A stretch of DNA of 64,000 nt from Intestinibacter sp964449895 (GTDB lineage Bacteria; Bacillota; Clostridia; Peptostreptococcales; Peptostreptococcaceae). The notes beneath the pieces are model-generated. The model was not told the DNA's origin. It ran no database searches and saw only the letters and a program-made list of their open reading frames with translations. The position numbers were made by a program, and so were the translations under genes. Of the stretch, positions 8,230 through 16,361 are shown piece by piece. The stretch lies in the NCBI GenBank assembly GCA_964449895.1, contig CAYVBY010000001.1, positions 372,001 to 436,000 on the forward strand, given 5' to 3'. The number at the start of each line of letters is the position of its first letter. Position 1 is the first letter of the stretch.

Positions 8230-9093
8230 ATGAATTATAAAAAACTTATAATAGAAGGCAAATCAACTAGATTTTATAAAAAAACATCAGTTTCTGAAAA
8301 ACAATTTAATGAAATAGAAAGCTACTTAAAAGCTAAAAAGAAATTAGTAAACGATATATCTTTTGAATTAAAAATGTTTTCAAAAGATGCAATACAAAAA
8401 TTAAAAGGTATTGCAGGTTATCATGGAAAAATAGTTGAAGCTCCAAATTACATAGTTCTTTTATCTGAAGTAAAAAACTACTATATAGAAAATTCAGGTT
8501 ACTTAGGAGAAAGACTTATATTAAAAGCTAGAGATTTAGGACTTGGGACTTGTTGGAATACTTTCAAAGACAGCGATGAAGTAAAAAAGGCTTTAGATAT
8601 ATCATCTGACAAAGAAGTTGTAGCAATAATTTCAATAGGTTATGAAGATACTTCTAAAAACACTAAAAAAATTCAAGCAGGAAAAGTTGGAGATAATTCT
8701 ACTCAAAACAACATGGATATTGGACAATACAATACTTATAGATTAGGTGTTGAGCAAATAGTTTACGAAGACACTTGGGGAAATAATGCAACTGTAGAAT
8801 TATTAGAACAAAGATATTTAATAGATGCATTTAGTTATTCAAGACTTGCTCCTTCTACTTTAAATCAACAACCTTGGAGATTTATATTAGATGGTGGAAA
8901 AGTAATACTTGCTATCAAGCAAGATGATTTTGCAACTGAATACGAAAGAAAAATAGATACTGGTATAGCTTTACTTTATTTCTCACTAATAATAGATACA
9001 ACTATGTTTAACCTAGAATGGCACTTAGGAGAAATAGAAAACTATTACAATGTACCCGATGATTATAAAATAGTTGGATATTGCAATGTATAA
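8230..9093 (+). CDS. Nitroreductase-like flavoprotein (TM1586 type)
   Basis: 287 residues containing two nitroreductase-like halves in one chain, as in the TM1586 group. The first half has ERLILKARDLGLGTCWNTF (about residues 96-114), the second YSRLAPSTLNQQPWRF (about 200-215), the FMN-contact motif of nitroreductases. It is probably an FMN-dependent NAD(P)H oxidoreductase in the cytoplasm; the substrate is unknown. GGAGG precedes the ATG. Single gene. Confidence 0.8.
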   Translation: MNYKKLIIEGKSTRFYKKTSVSEKQFNEIESYLKAKKKLVNDISFELKMFSKDAIQKLKGIAGYHGKIVEAPNYIVLLSEVKNYYIENSGYLGERLILKARDLGLGTCWNTFKDSDEVKKALDISSDKEVVAIISIGYEDTSKNTKKIQAGKVGDNSTQNNMDIGQYNTYRLGVEQIVYEDTWGNNATVELLEQRYLIDAFSYSRLAPSTLNQQPWRFILDGGKVILAIKQDDFATEYERKIDTGIALLYFSLIIDTTMFNLEWHLGEIENYYNVPDDYKIVGYCNV

Positions 9094-9126
9094 ATGCTCA
9101 TACTCAATTTAAAATAAATATCCTCA

Positions 9127-9168
9127 AAAAGCCTTGATATTATAATTTATCTATAATATCAAGGCTTT
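9127..9168. terminator. Bidirectional terminator
   Basis: Long perfect stem AAAGCCTTGATATTATA / TATAATATCAAGGCTTT between converging genes. Confidence 0.9.
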
Positions 9169-9182
9169 GCTCTTTTATACTG

Positions 9183-9707
9183 CTAATTAATACTATTAAA
9201 ATCATCATAAACAAGTTTATTTATCTGTTTTATACTGTTATCTATTTGAGATAAAATCTCCATATTTTCAGATGAAATATCTACATAAATTAGATTTTTC
9301 ATGATTTTTGAAAGCTTATAGTTTAAATTTAATAAATCTAGTATAGATTTATCTACATCAAAAAAATCAATATCTCCATTTAAACTATCTCTATTAGGAT
9401 TTTTTAATGAATTTATCCTAGCTTGTATTTTTGCTTGATTTAATTTAAATTCCATTTGATTTAAATTATTACCAAATTTGCTGTGGAGATTCATAAGTAT
9501 TTGTGCATAAGAATTTATAAATTCATTTGAAGTGTTATCACTAATATCAATATTCTCAATTTCTTTTTTTATTTTTTCTCTCACTTCTTTTAAGTCTAAT
9601 AAATATTCATTTGGTAAGTTTTTTATTTCTGAAATTAAAGTTTTATATTTTCTCAAATCTAAAAATCCCATATTTATTTTCAAATCATATAATTCTCTTA
9701 TATTCAT
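9183..9707 (-). CDS. Uncharacterised helical protein
   Basis: 174 residues, no family recognised. It has no signal peptide or membrane segment and is rich in Asn, Lys, Leu and Ile. Heptad-like stretches (KEVREKIKKEIENIDI; NQMEFKLNQAKIQARINSL) suggest an all-helical, partly coiled-coil cytosolic protein. GGAGAG precedes the ATG, and it converges on the nitroreductase gene with a shared terminator. The clear RBS, terminator and protein-like composition support a real gene. Confidence 0.7.
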   Translation of the reverse strand: MNIRELYDLKINMGFLDLRKYKTLISEIKNLPNEYLLDLKEVREKIKKEIENIDISDNTSNEFINSYAQILMNLHSKFGNNLNQMEFKLNQAKIQARINSLKNPNRDSLNGDIDFFDVDKSILDLLNLNYKLSKIMKNLIYVDISSENMEILSQIDNSIKQINKLVYDDFNSIN

Positions 9708-9780
9708 AGTACTCTCCTTATATTTTTCTCAGGTTAAATAAAAATTTCACTTTAATATTATATCATCTATTTTCATTTTT

Positions 9781-9803
9781 TATAGCACATAGAAAATTAT
9801 ATT
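9781..9803 (-). repeat. Terminal fragment of the dispersed repeat
   Basis: TATAGCACATAGAAAATTAT followed by ATT matches the end of the inverted element (compare 48543-48565). The rest is not recognisable. Confidence 0.4.
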
Positions 9804-9857
9804 CTTTATAAAAAATATAACCTCATTAAAAGGAATATAAATATTTTTTATAAAAAT

Positions 9858-9888
9858 AAAAGTGCCACATTTTTTTAGTGACACTTTT
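9858..9888 (-). terminator. Terminator of the glcT-ptsG operon
   Basis: Stem AAAAGTGTCAC / GTGGCACTTTT with one G-U pair, followed by a T-rich stretch on the minus strand. Confidence 0.8.
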
Positions 9889-9914
9889 ACATTTATATAT
9901 GAATTTTAGGAGAA

Positions 9915-12041
9915 TTATTTTTCAATTTTTAATATTTCAGCTTTTTCTTCTACTTCTCCATTAGCTAAAGCTATTACATCTTTATACATATCAGTATTAC
10001 TTATTATTATTGGAGTTATAGTTTTATATCCATCTTCTTTGATTTTTTCGATATCAAACTCTACTAATAAATCTCCAACATTTACTTTATCTCCTGCTTT
10101 AACATGAGTAGTGTAGTGTTTTCCATTTAATTGAACTGTATCTATGCCAACATGTATAAGAACTTCTACTCCTTCATCTGAAGTTAAACCTATAGCATGT
10201 TTAGTATCAAACACAACTGAAACTGTTCCATTTACTGGTGATACTGCTCTACCTTCAGTTGGTTCTACAGCTATACCTTTACCTAACATACCTTCTGAAA
10301 ATACACCATCATTTACTTCACTTAATTCTACTGTATTACCTTTTATTGGAGCATAAACTAAAATATTTTCACCTTCTGAAGCTTCTTTAGTTTCTTCTAC
10401 TTTTACATCTTCTTGTTTAGGAACTTCTACCTTTACATTAGCAGCTTTTCCACTTGCTATGAAGTTTTCTAAATTAGATTTTATAACTGTAACTTTTGGT
10501 CCATATACTACTTGTACACCATTACCTTTTATTATTACACCTGCTGCTCCACTTGCTTTTAATATAGCTTCATTTACTTTAGAAGAATCTTTAACTGTTA
10601 AACGAAGTCTTGTTATACAGCAATCTAAGTCAGTTAAATTTTCATTTCCACCTAAACCTTGAAGTATTAATGCACTTAATTCATCATCTGTATCTGATGC
10701 GTTTTGTCCTTCTTTTTTTGCATTTATATCTGCTCTTGTATATAATTTAACTTCAGCATTATCATCTTCTTCACGACCTGGAGTTTTGAAGTCGAATTTT
10801 TTGATTAAGAAGCTGAATAAGAAGTAGTAAACTACAAAATAAACTATACCTACAAATACTACATTTATCCAACTTGTTTTAGCATTTCCTTGAAGTACAC
10901 CAAATAAGAATAAATCTATAAGTCCTCCAGAGAAAGTCATACCAACACCAACATTAAATATATGCATAAACATGTATGCAGCACCTGCAAATACACAATG
11001 AATTACATATAACATTGGCGCAACGAATAAGAATGTAAATTCAAGTGGTTCAGTTATACCTGTTAACATTGAAGTTAATGCTGCTGATAATAATAATCCA
11101 CCAACAACTTTTCTTTTTTCTGGTTTTGCACATTTGTACATTGCAAGTGCAGCACCTGGTAAACCAAATATCATAAGTGGGAATTTACCAGACATAAATC
11201 TAGTAGCTTCTACACTAAAGTGAGTAACACTTGGATCTGAAAGTTGAGCAAAGAATATGTTTTGAGCACCTTCTATTAATTGTCCAGCTACTTCCATAGT
11301 TCCACCAACACCTGTTTGCCAGAATGGTAAATAGAATACATGATGAAGACCAAATGGTATTAATGCTCTTTCCATTAAACCATATAACCAAGTTCCCGCA
11401 TATCCAGAACTTCTAACTAAATCACCTATTGAATATATTACATTTTGTATTGGTGGCCATACATAGAACATAGCTATACCAACTACTAGATAAACTAATG
11501 CACTTATTATTGGAACAAATCTTGTTCCACCAAAGAATGATAATACTTGTGGTAATTCAATTTTATAGAATCTATTATGAAGTGCAGCAACACCAAGACC
11601 TACTATGATACCTCCAAATACACCCATTTGAAGAGATGTCATACCTAATACATCTGCTGTAGATCCATTTAACATGCGTTCTGCTCCACCGTGAACAGAT
11701 ATCATTGCACTAACTGAAGCATGCATTATGAAGAATGCTAAAGCACCTGATAATGCTGCAACTTCTTTTTCTTGTTTAGCCATACCTATTGCAACACCCA
11801 TTGCAAATATAATTGGTAAATTTCCAAATACTACATTACCTGCTGCATTTAAAACAGTTAATATATTGTATATAAATGTTCCAGGTCCCATAATGCCCAT
11901 TAATCCATATGTATTAAGCATTGTTTCATTTGTAAATGATCCCCCTATTCCTAGGAAAAGACCAGCTACTGGTAAAATTGCTATTGGAAGCATAAATGAT
12001 CTTCCGACACGTTGTAAAACTCCAAAAATCTTATCTTTCAT
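9915..12041 (-). CDS. ptsG: PTS glucose-type transporter, fused EIICBA
   Basis: 708-residue phosphotransferase permease that takes up and phosphorylates glucose or a close relative. The membrane EIIC domain occupies about 1-425 (family sequence FGLHHVFYLPFW and GITEPLEFTF). EIIB follows with phospho-Cys475 (DCCITRLRL), then a linker and EIIA (about 555-708) with His615 (TKHAIGL) and phosphorylated His630 (VLIHVGIDTV). The EIIC signature is of the glucose rather than GlcNAc type; the exact sugar is inferred. GGAGG precedes the ATG. It follows glcT on the same transcript, with its own RAT/terminator between the genes. Confidence 0.93.
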   Translation of the reverse strand: MKDKIFGVLQRVGRSFMLPIAILPVAGLFLGIGGSFTNETMLNTYGLMGIMGPGTFIYNILTVLNAAGNVVFGNLPIIFAMGVAIGMAKQEKEVAALSGALAFFIMHASVSAMISVHGGAERMLNGSTADVLGMTSLQMGVFGGIIVGLGVAALHNRFYKIELPQVLSFFGGTRFVPIISALVYLVVGIAMFYVWPPIQNVIYSIGDLVRSSGYAGTWLYGLMERALIPFGLHHVFYLPFWQTGVGGTMEVAGQLIEGAQNIFFAQLSDPSVTHFSVEATRFMSGKFPLMIFGLPGAALAMYKCAKPEKRKVVGGLLLSAALTSMLTGITEPLEFTFLFVAPMLYVIHCVFAGAAYMFMHIFNVGVGMTFSGGLIDLFLFGVLQGNAKTSWINVVFVGIVYFVVYYFLFSFLIKKFDFKTPGREEDDNAEVKLYTRADINAKKEGQNASDTDDELSALILQGLGGNENLTDLDCCITRLRLTVKDSSKVNEAILKASGAAGVIIKGNGVQVVYGPKVTVIKSNLENFIASGKAANVKVEVPKQEDVKVEETKEASEGENILVYAPIKGNTVELSEVNDGVFSEGMLGKGIAVEPTEGRAVSPVNGTVSVVFDTKHAIGLTSDEGVEVLIHVGIDTVQLNGKHYTTHVKAGDKVNVGDLLVEFDIEKIKEDGYKTITPIIISNTDMYKDVIALANGEVEEKAEILKIEK

Positions 12042-12115
12042 TTTGTTTTCCTCCTATATTTTTTATAATTTATTAATTCCCAAATCGAGATTTTTATTTT
12101 TTCTAGTAATTTAAG

Positions 12116-12285
12116 CAAATAAAAAGACCTAACTAAAAATATGTCCCTTCATTTCCTTAACAAAATATAGATATTTATACAAAAATATATAAATTATAGC
12201 TAAAATTAAATATATCTATCTTATGTTATAAACTTAAGTTTTATATTTTTTAATTAGGTCTTGCCTGCATTACCAGTCACAATCC
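12116..12285 (-). promoter_or_regulatory. RAT antiterminator and overlapping terminator before ptsG
   Basis: A 29-nt ribonucleic antiterminator at 12257-12285 (starting GGATTGTGACTGG, ending CAGGCAAGACC) is of the SacY/LicT/GlcT type. Its 3' end overlaps the arm AAGACCTAA, which pairs with TTAGGTCTT (12124-12132) followed by T-rich RNA. RAT begins 6 nt after the glcT stop. GlcT binding would stabilise RAT and prevent termination before ptsG. The terminator loop is unusually long (about 121 nt). Confidence 0.88.
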
Positions 12286-12291
12286 AAGTTA

Positions 12292-13125
12292 TTAATTTGT
12301 AGATATTCTCTTAAGGTGAATAGTTAAAAACATCATTTCCTCACCTGTAAGATTTAAATTGTATTTTTCTTTTATGTAATCCTTTATTTTTTCTGCACAT
12401 TTGTAATCCTTACTATAATTTTCTCTAATCATTTTCTGTAACTGAAAATCTGTATCCTTTACAGATTTATTACTAAATAATCTCTGTGCAAAATATTTTA
12501 AATGAGTTATAAACCTTCCAAAATCTAATGATTCTTCATTTAATTCAATATCATAGTAATCTCTTACTATTTGAATAATCTCCTGTAAAAAAGAAGTTAT
12601 CTTTATCATATTACTCATATTTGTATCTAACTCTGCATTTACAATATGAAGTGCTATAAATCCTGCTTCATCATCTGAAAGTCTGATGTTGTGCTTCTTT
12701 TCTACAATATTTAATGATTCCACTCCTAATTTATACTCATCACTATAAAATCTTTTTATATCCCAAAGTAGAGCATTACTATACTCTTGATTTGATTTTT
12801 TTCTTTCTATCGCAAAACTAAGGTGATCAGTTAAAGTAATATAAATGTTGTCGTTTAACTTTTTATTTAGTTTTAATTTTATATTTTCTATAATCTCTGT
12901 ACATGTATCTATATATTCCTTAGGAACTTGACTTATAAGTTCTTGAAGTTTATTTGAAGTAGCTTGATTGTCTATTTTATAAACTGCCTCTACTTTTTCT
13001 TTTTCTATCCATTCACCTGTTTTTTTATGAAATCCTATTCCTAAACCTCTTATAATAACCTGTTTTCCACCTTGATCTATAGAAATTATAAAATTATTAT
13101 TAATTACCTTTTTTACTCTATACAA
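12292..13125 (-). CDS. glcT: BglG/GlcT-family transcriptional antiterminator
   Basis: About 277 residues. An N-terminal CAT RNA-binding domain (YRVKKVINNNFIISI...GKQVIIRGLGIGF, residues about 2-55) is followed by two PRD domains with regulatory histidines (DHLSFAIERKK; GFIALHIVNAE; FLTIHLKR). It binds RAT RNA when the cognate PTS is unphosphorylated. There is no ATG: two adjacent TTG codons (13128, 13125) follow GAGGTG, and the inner one has the better spacing. It carries a RAT/terminator in its own leader and is thus autoregulated. Confidence 0.92.
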   Translation of the reverse strand: MYRVKKVINNNFIISIDQGGKQVIIRGLGIGFHKKTGEWIEKEKVEAVYKIDNQATSNKLQELISQVPKEYIDTCTEIIENIKLKLNKKLNDNIYITLTDHLSFAIERKKSNQEYSNALLWDIKRFYSDEYKLGVESLNIVEKKHNIRLSDDEAGFIALHIVNAELDTNMSNMIKITSFLQEIIQIVRDYYDIELNEESLDFGRFITHLKYFAQRLFSNKSVKDTDFQLQKMIRENYSKDYKCAEKIKDYIKEKYNLNLTGEEMMFLTIHLKRISTN

Positions 13126-13151
13126 CAAATATCACCTCATTTTACATGTAT

Positions 13152-13231
13152 ATTAAAAAAGACCAACAAACATAGAATATATATAATTACCCCTACGTAG
13201 TTGGTCTTGCCTGCATTACCAGTCACAATCC
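13152..13231 (-). promoter_or_regulatory. RAT antiterminator and overlapping terminator before glcT
   Basis: The same 29-nt RAT sequence as at 12257-12285 occurs at 13203-13231. Its end overlaps AAGACCAAC, which pairs perfectly with GTTGGTCTT (13159-13167) before a T6 run. This makes glcT expression dependent on GlcT activity. Confidence 0.9.
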
Positions 13232-13269
13232 ATAAATATTTAATTTATTTACTTGTTTTTACATTTATT

Positions 13270-13299
13270 AGAATAACATTTTCCTTCATTAATTGTCAA
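13270..13299 (-). promoter_or_regulatory. Promoter of glcT-ptsG
   Basis: -35 TTGACA (13294-13299), 18-nt spacer, -10 TATTCT (13270-13275) on the minus strand. The RAT starts about 30 nt downstream of the predicted start point. Confidence 0.7.
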
Positions 13300-13307
13300 T
13301 ATATTTT

Positions 13308-13372
13308 TTATAATACATCTGAAACTATATTCTTTTAAATTGTAGGTAAATATAATTTCTGTTATACATTTT
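13308..13372 (-). repeat. Degenerate copy of the dispersed two-hairpin repeat (hairpin B part)
   Basis: Aligns with the hairpin-B half of the element described at 15403-15511: GAAACTATATTC...TATAATTTCT with intact spacing. It lies just upstream of the glcT promoter. Confidence 0.5.
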
Positions 13373-13410
13373 AAAAGTCAAACTTATATTTTTTTGATAT
13401 TTTCTTATTT

Positions 13411-14076
13411 TTAAAACTCTTTTTTGCTATATATTTTTAGTGATATTTTATATGATACAAAACAAGCTATAACTGCTAATACTACTAATGCTATAGGTCC
13501 TATTTTACTCAATAAATTTAAAGTATTTTCATCTGGCACTCGAATATTATATTTTTCAGCTATTTTTGCTATTAAAAATGCTAAAATCGCTGGTATAAAA
13601 AATACCGCCATCATTATCATTCTAGCTTTTTCTACTCCATTTTTAAACATAATAGGTAGTATTATAGAAAATAATATTGAAAATACACTAGAAACAAGTA
13701 TAGATGGAATAATTATATCTGGCATTAATATTTCACCTATTCCAACATTTAAATCTGATATTATATTTATAAATAAAGATAATATTATTCCAATTATAGT
13801 TCCTATTATTATCAACATTATAAAAAATACATATTTAGATAACACCATATCTTTTCTATTTATATTCATTGTTAACGCATATTTGTCCCATTTTGCATAA
13901 TCATCATATGACATAGCAGTTATAACTTGCATACTAAGCATCATACTTATCATAGCTCCTACAAAAATTCCATTTTTCATAAAAATTCCATAAGCTGAAA
14001 AAAATATAAAAATAAATATTAATTGTTTCATGTAATTTTTTAAATTTAATATATCTTTAATTAATAATCCTTTCAT
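13411..14076 (-). CDS. ABC-2 type transporter permease
   Basis: 221 residues with about five or six hydrophobic segments (residues about 15-40, 42-60, 88-112, 125-146, 152-175, 195-216). It is the membrane partner of the ATPase encoded directly upstream: its ATG overlaps the ATPase stop codon by one base (TAATG). Together with the GntR gene it forms a YtrA/YtrB-like unit, a type often linked to cell-envelope stress in Firmicutes. The substrate is unknown. Confidence 0.82.
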   Translation of the reverse strand: MKGLLIKDILNLKNYMKQLIFIFIFFSAYGIFMKNGIFVGAMISMMLSMQVITAMSYDDYAKWDKYALTMNINRKDMVLSKYVFFIMLIIIGTIIGIILSLFINIISDLNVGIGEILMPDIIIPSILVSSVFSILFSIILPIMFKNGVEKARMIMMAVFFIPAILAFLIAKIAEKYNIRVPDENTLNLLSKIGPIALVVLAVIACFVSYKISLKIYSKKEF

Positions 14077-14927
14077 TATTTTTTCCCCCTAACTTTGAAT
14101 AAAATAATTTCTTCTAGATTTGTCTTATCTACTACAAATCCCATATTTTGGTATTTAATTCTACTATTTACCATTACTTCACATCCAAAAGTATTCTTTC
14201 TAATACCTACTATATCTTCATTTTGTATTTTATCTAATTCTTTTTCATTACATTTTACTACACCTAAGTTATAAATTAACTCATCTTTATTTTCACTAAA
14301 TATTATTTGTCCGCCGTTTACAAAAGTTATATAATCAGCAATTTTTTCTAAATCGCTAGTTATATGTGATGCAACTAATATACTACAATCTTCATTTTGT
14401 ATATATTCTAGAAAGATATCTAAAATTTCATCTCTAACTACGGGATCTAGTCCACTTGTAGCTTCATCAAGTATTAGAAGTTTTGCTTTATGACTAAGTG
14501 CTACCGCTATAGATAGCTTCATCTTCATACCTCTTGAAAACTCTTTTACTATTTTGTTTTTAGGTAATTTAAATTTATTTATATATTCTAAGAATTTATC
14601 TTTATTCCAACTCGGATATATATTTTTCATTATTTTATCTATATCTTTTATTTTTAAATTATCGTGAAAATAACTCTCGTCAAATACTACTGCTATATCT
14701 TTTTTTATTTCCATTTCATTTTCCTCGAAGTTTTTTCCAAATACTTTAACTTCTCCAGAGTCTATATTTATTAAATTTAAAATTGCTTTTATTATAGTCG
14801 ATTTTCCTGCTCCATTTTCTCCTACAATCCCCATTATTGTGCCTGTTTGTAATTTAAAAGATACATCTTTTAATGAAAATCCATCGTAAGTTTTATTAAG
14901 ATTCTTAACTTCTATTGCATACTTCAT
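14076..14927 (-). CDS. ABC transporter ATP-binding protein
   Basis: 283 residues. Walker A is GENGAGKST (about 37-45); the signature is the degenerate EFSRGMKMKLSIA; Walker B is LLILDEATSGLD and the switch His is in VASHI. The residues after about 215 are a C-terminal extension typical of YtrB/CcmA-type ABC-2 ATPases. It is the second gene of the operon, 18 nt after the GntR repressor gene, and overlaps the permease gene. GGGAGGG precedes the ATG. Confidence 0.9.
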   Translation of the reverse strand: MKYAIEVKNLNKTYDGFSLKDVSFKLQTGTIMGIVGENGAGKSTIIKAILNLINIDSGEVKVFGKNFEENEMEIKKDIAVVFDESYFHDNLKIKDIDKIMKNIYPSWNKDKFLEYINKFKLPKNKIVKEFSRGMKMKLSIAVALSHKAKLLILDEATSGLDPVVRDEILDIFLEYIQNEDCSILVASHITSDLEKIADYITFVNGGQIIFSENKDELIYNLGVVKCNEKELDKIQNEDIVGIRKNTFGCEVMVNSRIKYQNMGFVVDKTNLEEIILFKVRGKK

Positions 14928-14945
14928 AGTAATCCCTCCCTGTTC

Positions 14946-15320
14946 CTAATACTCTTCATATAAAAGTTTTAAAATAGATTCTATCTCTTCATAATCTATT
15001 GAACATTTCTTTGCCTCATCTACTGCCTTTGATAGATATTCTTCTATTAACCTTAATTTTTCTTCTTTTAGTAGTTCCATGTTTGTATTTTTTACAAAGC
15101 TTCCTTTTCCTACTACTGAATATATAAATCCGGCTCTCTCTAATTCCTCATAAGCTCTTTTTGTAGTTATTACACTTATATGGAGCTCTTTTGCTAAAAA
15201 TCTCATTGACGGTAGAGGATCTCCTGGTTTTATTTCGCCACTTATTATCATGTTTTTTATTTGTGTTGTAATCTGCTCGTATATCGGCTTGTCACTGCTA
15301 TTACTTATTATGATTTCCAT
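14946..15320 (-). CDS. GntR (YtrA-subfamily) transcriptional repressor
   Basis: 124 residues, the short YtrA form. The N-terminal winged helix (KPIYEQITTQIKNMIISGE, then LPSMRFLAKELHISVITTKR) is followed by only about 50 residues of helical dimerisation tail. An upstream in-frame start at 15386 lies within the operator palindrome; AGAGGTG just before the ATG at 15320 decides the start. It is the first gene of the operon with an ABC transporter, and very likely binds the 17-bp-arm palindrome upstream. Confidence 0.9.
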   Translation of the reverse strand: MEIIISNSSDKPIYEQITTQIKNMIISGEIKPGDPLPSMRFLAKELHISVITTKRAYEELERAGFIYSVVGKGSFVKNTNMELLKEEKLRLIEEYLSKAVDEAKKCSIDYEEIESILKLLYEEY

Positions 15321-15337
15321 TTTATCACCTCTTTTAT

Positions 15338-15374
15338 GTATATATTGTATATATCTTATATATACAATATATAC
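15338..15374. promoter_or_regulatory. Perfect palindromic operator upstream of the YtrA-type gene
   Basis: Inverted repeat with 17-bp perfect arms (15338-15354 and 15358-15374; inner part TATTGTATATAT / ATATATACAATA) around CTT. It sits 18 bp upstream of the repressor start, overlapping the expected promoter. The position and A+T palindrome match operators of YtrA-type regulators. Confidence 0.75.
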
Positions 15375-15402
15375 TAATATATACACTATGTCAAGTTTGT
15401 AT

Positions 15403-15511
15403 AAAGAAATCTTTATTCTAAATATCTTTTAAAGATGTAGGTTTCTTTGAAACACATTGATATAAATTATAATTATCCACAAATTTTAAATGAATATAAT
15501 TTTCTATGTAT
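15403..15511 (+). repeat. Dispersed two-hairpin repeat, copy 1
   Basis: About 110-bp intergenic element. Hairpin A has arms AAAGAAATCT (15403-15412) and AGGTTTCTTT (15439-15448). Hairpin B has arms near 15462-15471 and 15495-15504, ending TTTCTATGTA. The loop of hairpin B holds TTATCCACA (15473-15481). Other near-complete copies are at 23029, 41511, 48541 and 51720. Confidence 0.8.
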
Positions 15512-15512
15512 T

Positions 15513-15557
15513 AAAAAAGGAGCTGTCGCAAAACAAATTTACGACAACTCCTTTTTT
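15513..15557. terminator. Terminator after the YARHG gene
   Basis: Stem AAAAAAGGAG(C)TGTCG / CGACA(A)CTCCTTTTTT with one mismatch, A/T runs both sides. It directly abuts repeat copy 1. Confidence 0.8.
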
Positions 15558-15564
15558 ATTTTAT

Positions 15565-16206
15565 TTACATATTCTCTTCTACTTCAAGTAAAAATTTTAC
15601 ATTTCTATATTCTACTTCTGTTAACATATAATCTTCATTAAAATATTCAGGTTCTATATATCCATCATACCAAGATTTATTATTGAAATATCTTTGTAAT
15701 TCCTTATTATTAAATAATCTTCCATTTCTTGCATAAATTTCATTTCGTGCGTACTTAATTTCTGTTTTAGAAAGATCTTTTACGTCACTATATGTAAGTA
15801 TTCTATCACTACTATAAGATAAAATGTAATCTTGCTCATATTCATAATTATCGTTTTCAAAATTAGATGTTGTGTCTTCTTCTTCACTAGAATAAGAAAT
15901 AACTTTTTCACTTTTTAAATCATCATTATCTAAAATAACTTCTTTTGCAACAAAAGCAATTAAACCTAATACTAGAATACCTACTAATATATTTATAATT
16001 TTTTTAGAATCTGTCAAATATCCTTTATTATTATTGTAATTATTTTTAAAGTTTTCATAATTATTTTCATTAAAGGATTCATAATCATTTTCGTTTATAA
16101 TATCTTTTTTTAAATTTATTGTTTTTCTTTTTTCTAATCTCTCTCCACATTTCGAACAAAAATTTGCACCATCTTTATTATCATGACCACATCTGTTACA
16201 AAACAT
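15565..16206 (-). CDS. Zinc-ribbon membrane protein with C-terminal YARHG domain
   Basis: 213 residues. An N-terminal zinc ribbon (CNRCGHDNKDGANFCSKCG, residues 3-21), a linker, one transmembrane helix (about 68-90, NILVGILVLGLIAFVAKEVI) and an acidic extracytoplasmic stretch are followed by a YARHG-type domain (KYARNEIYARNGRLFNN...QRYFNNKSWYDG). Such domains occur in secreted or wall-facing Firmicutes proteins; function is unknown. GGGGGA precedes the ATG. Single gene. Confidence 0.85.
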   Translation of the reverse strand: MFCNRCGHDNKDGANFCSKCGERLEKRKTINLKKDIINENDYESFNENNYENFKNNYNNNKGYLTDSKKIINILVGILVLGLIAFVAKEVILDNDDLKSEKVISYSSEEEDTTSNFENDNYEYEQDYILSYSSDRILTYSDVKDLSKTEIKYARNEIYARNGRLFNNKELQRYFNNKSWYDGYIEPEYFNEDYMLTEVEYRNVKFLLEVEENM

Positions 16207-16317
16207 AAAAAATCCCCCTTTTTTTGACTCTTTTACTAAAAATTCTCCTTTATTTGCCCTTCTTTATTATAATCTAAAAATGCACAAATTTAATATAATA
16301 TTTTAAATTATTACATA

Positions 16318-16352
16318 AAAAGAGCTCATAACCAAAAAAGTTACAAGCTCTC
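16318..16352 (-). terminator. Terminator of the FAH-family gene
   Basis: Stem GAGCTTGTAAC / GTTATGAGCTC (wobble pairs included) then TTTTTAT on the minus strand. Confidence 0.7.
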
Positions 16353-16361
16353 AAATAATCC

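Noticed and set aside
15320..15386. N-terminal extension of the YtrA-type regulator
   Set aside because: The extension is translated operator DNA (Tyr/Ile repeats); AGAGGTG places the start at 15320.
15473..15481. Replication origin because of DnaA-type boxes
   Set aside because: Only isolated boxes inside dispersed repeats; no box cluster, dnaA, dnaN or DUE-like structure.
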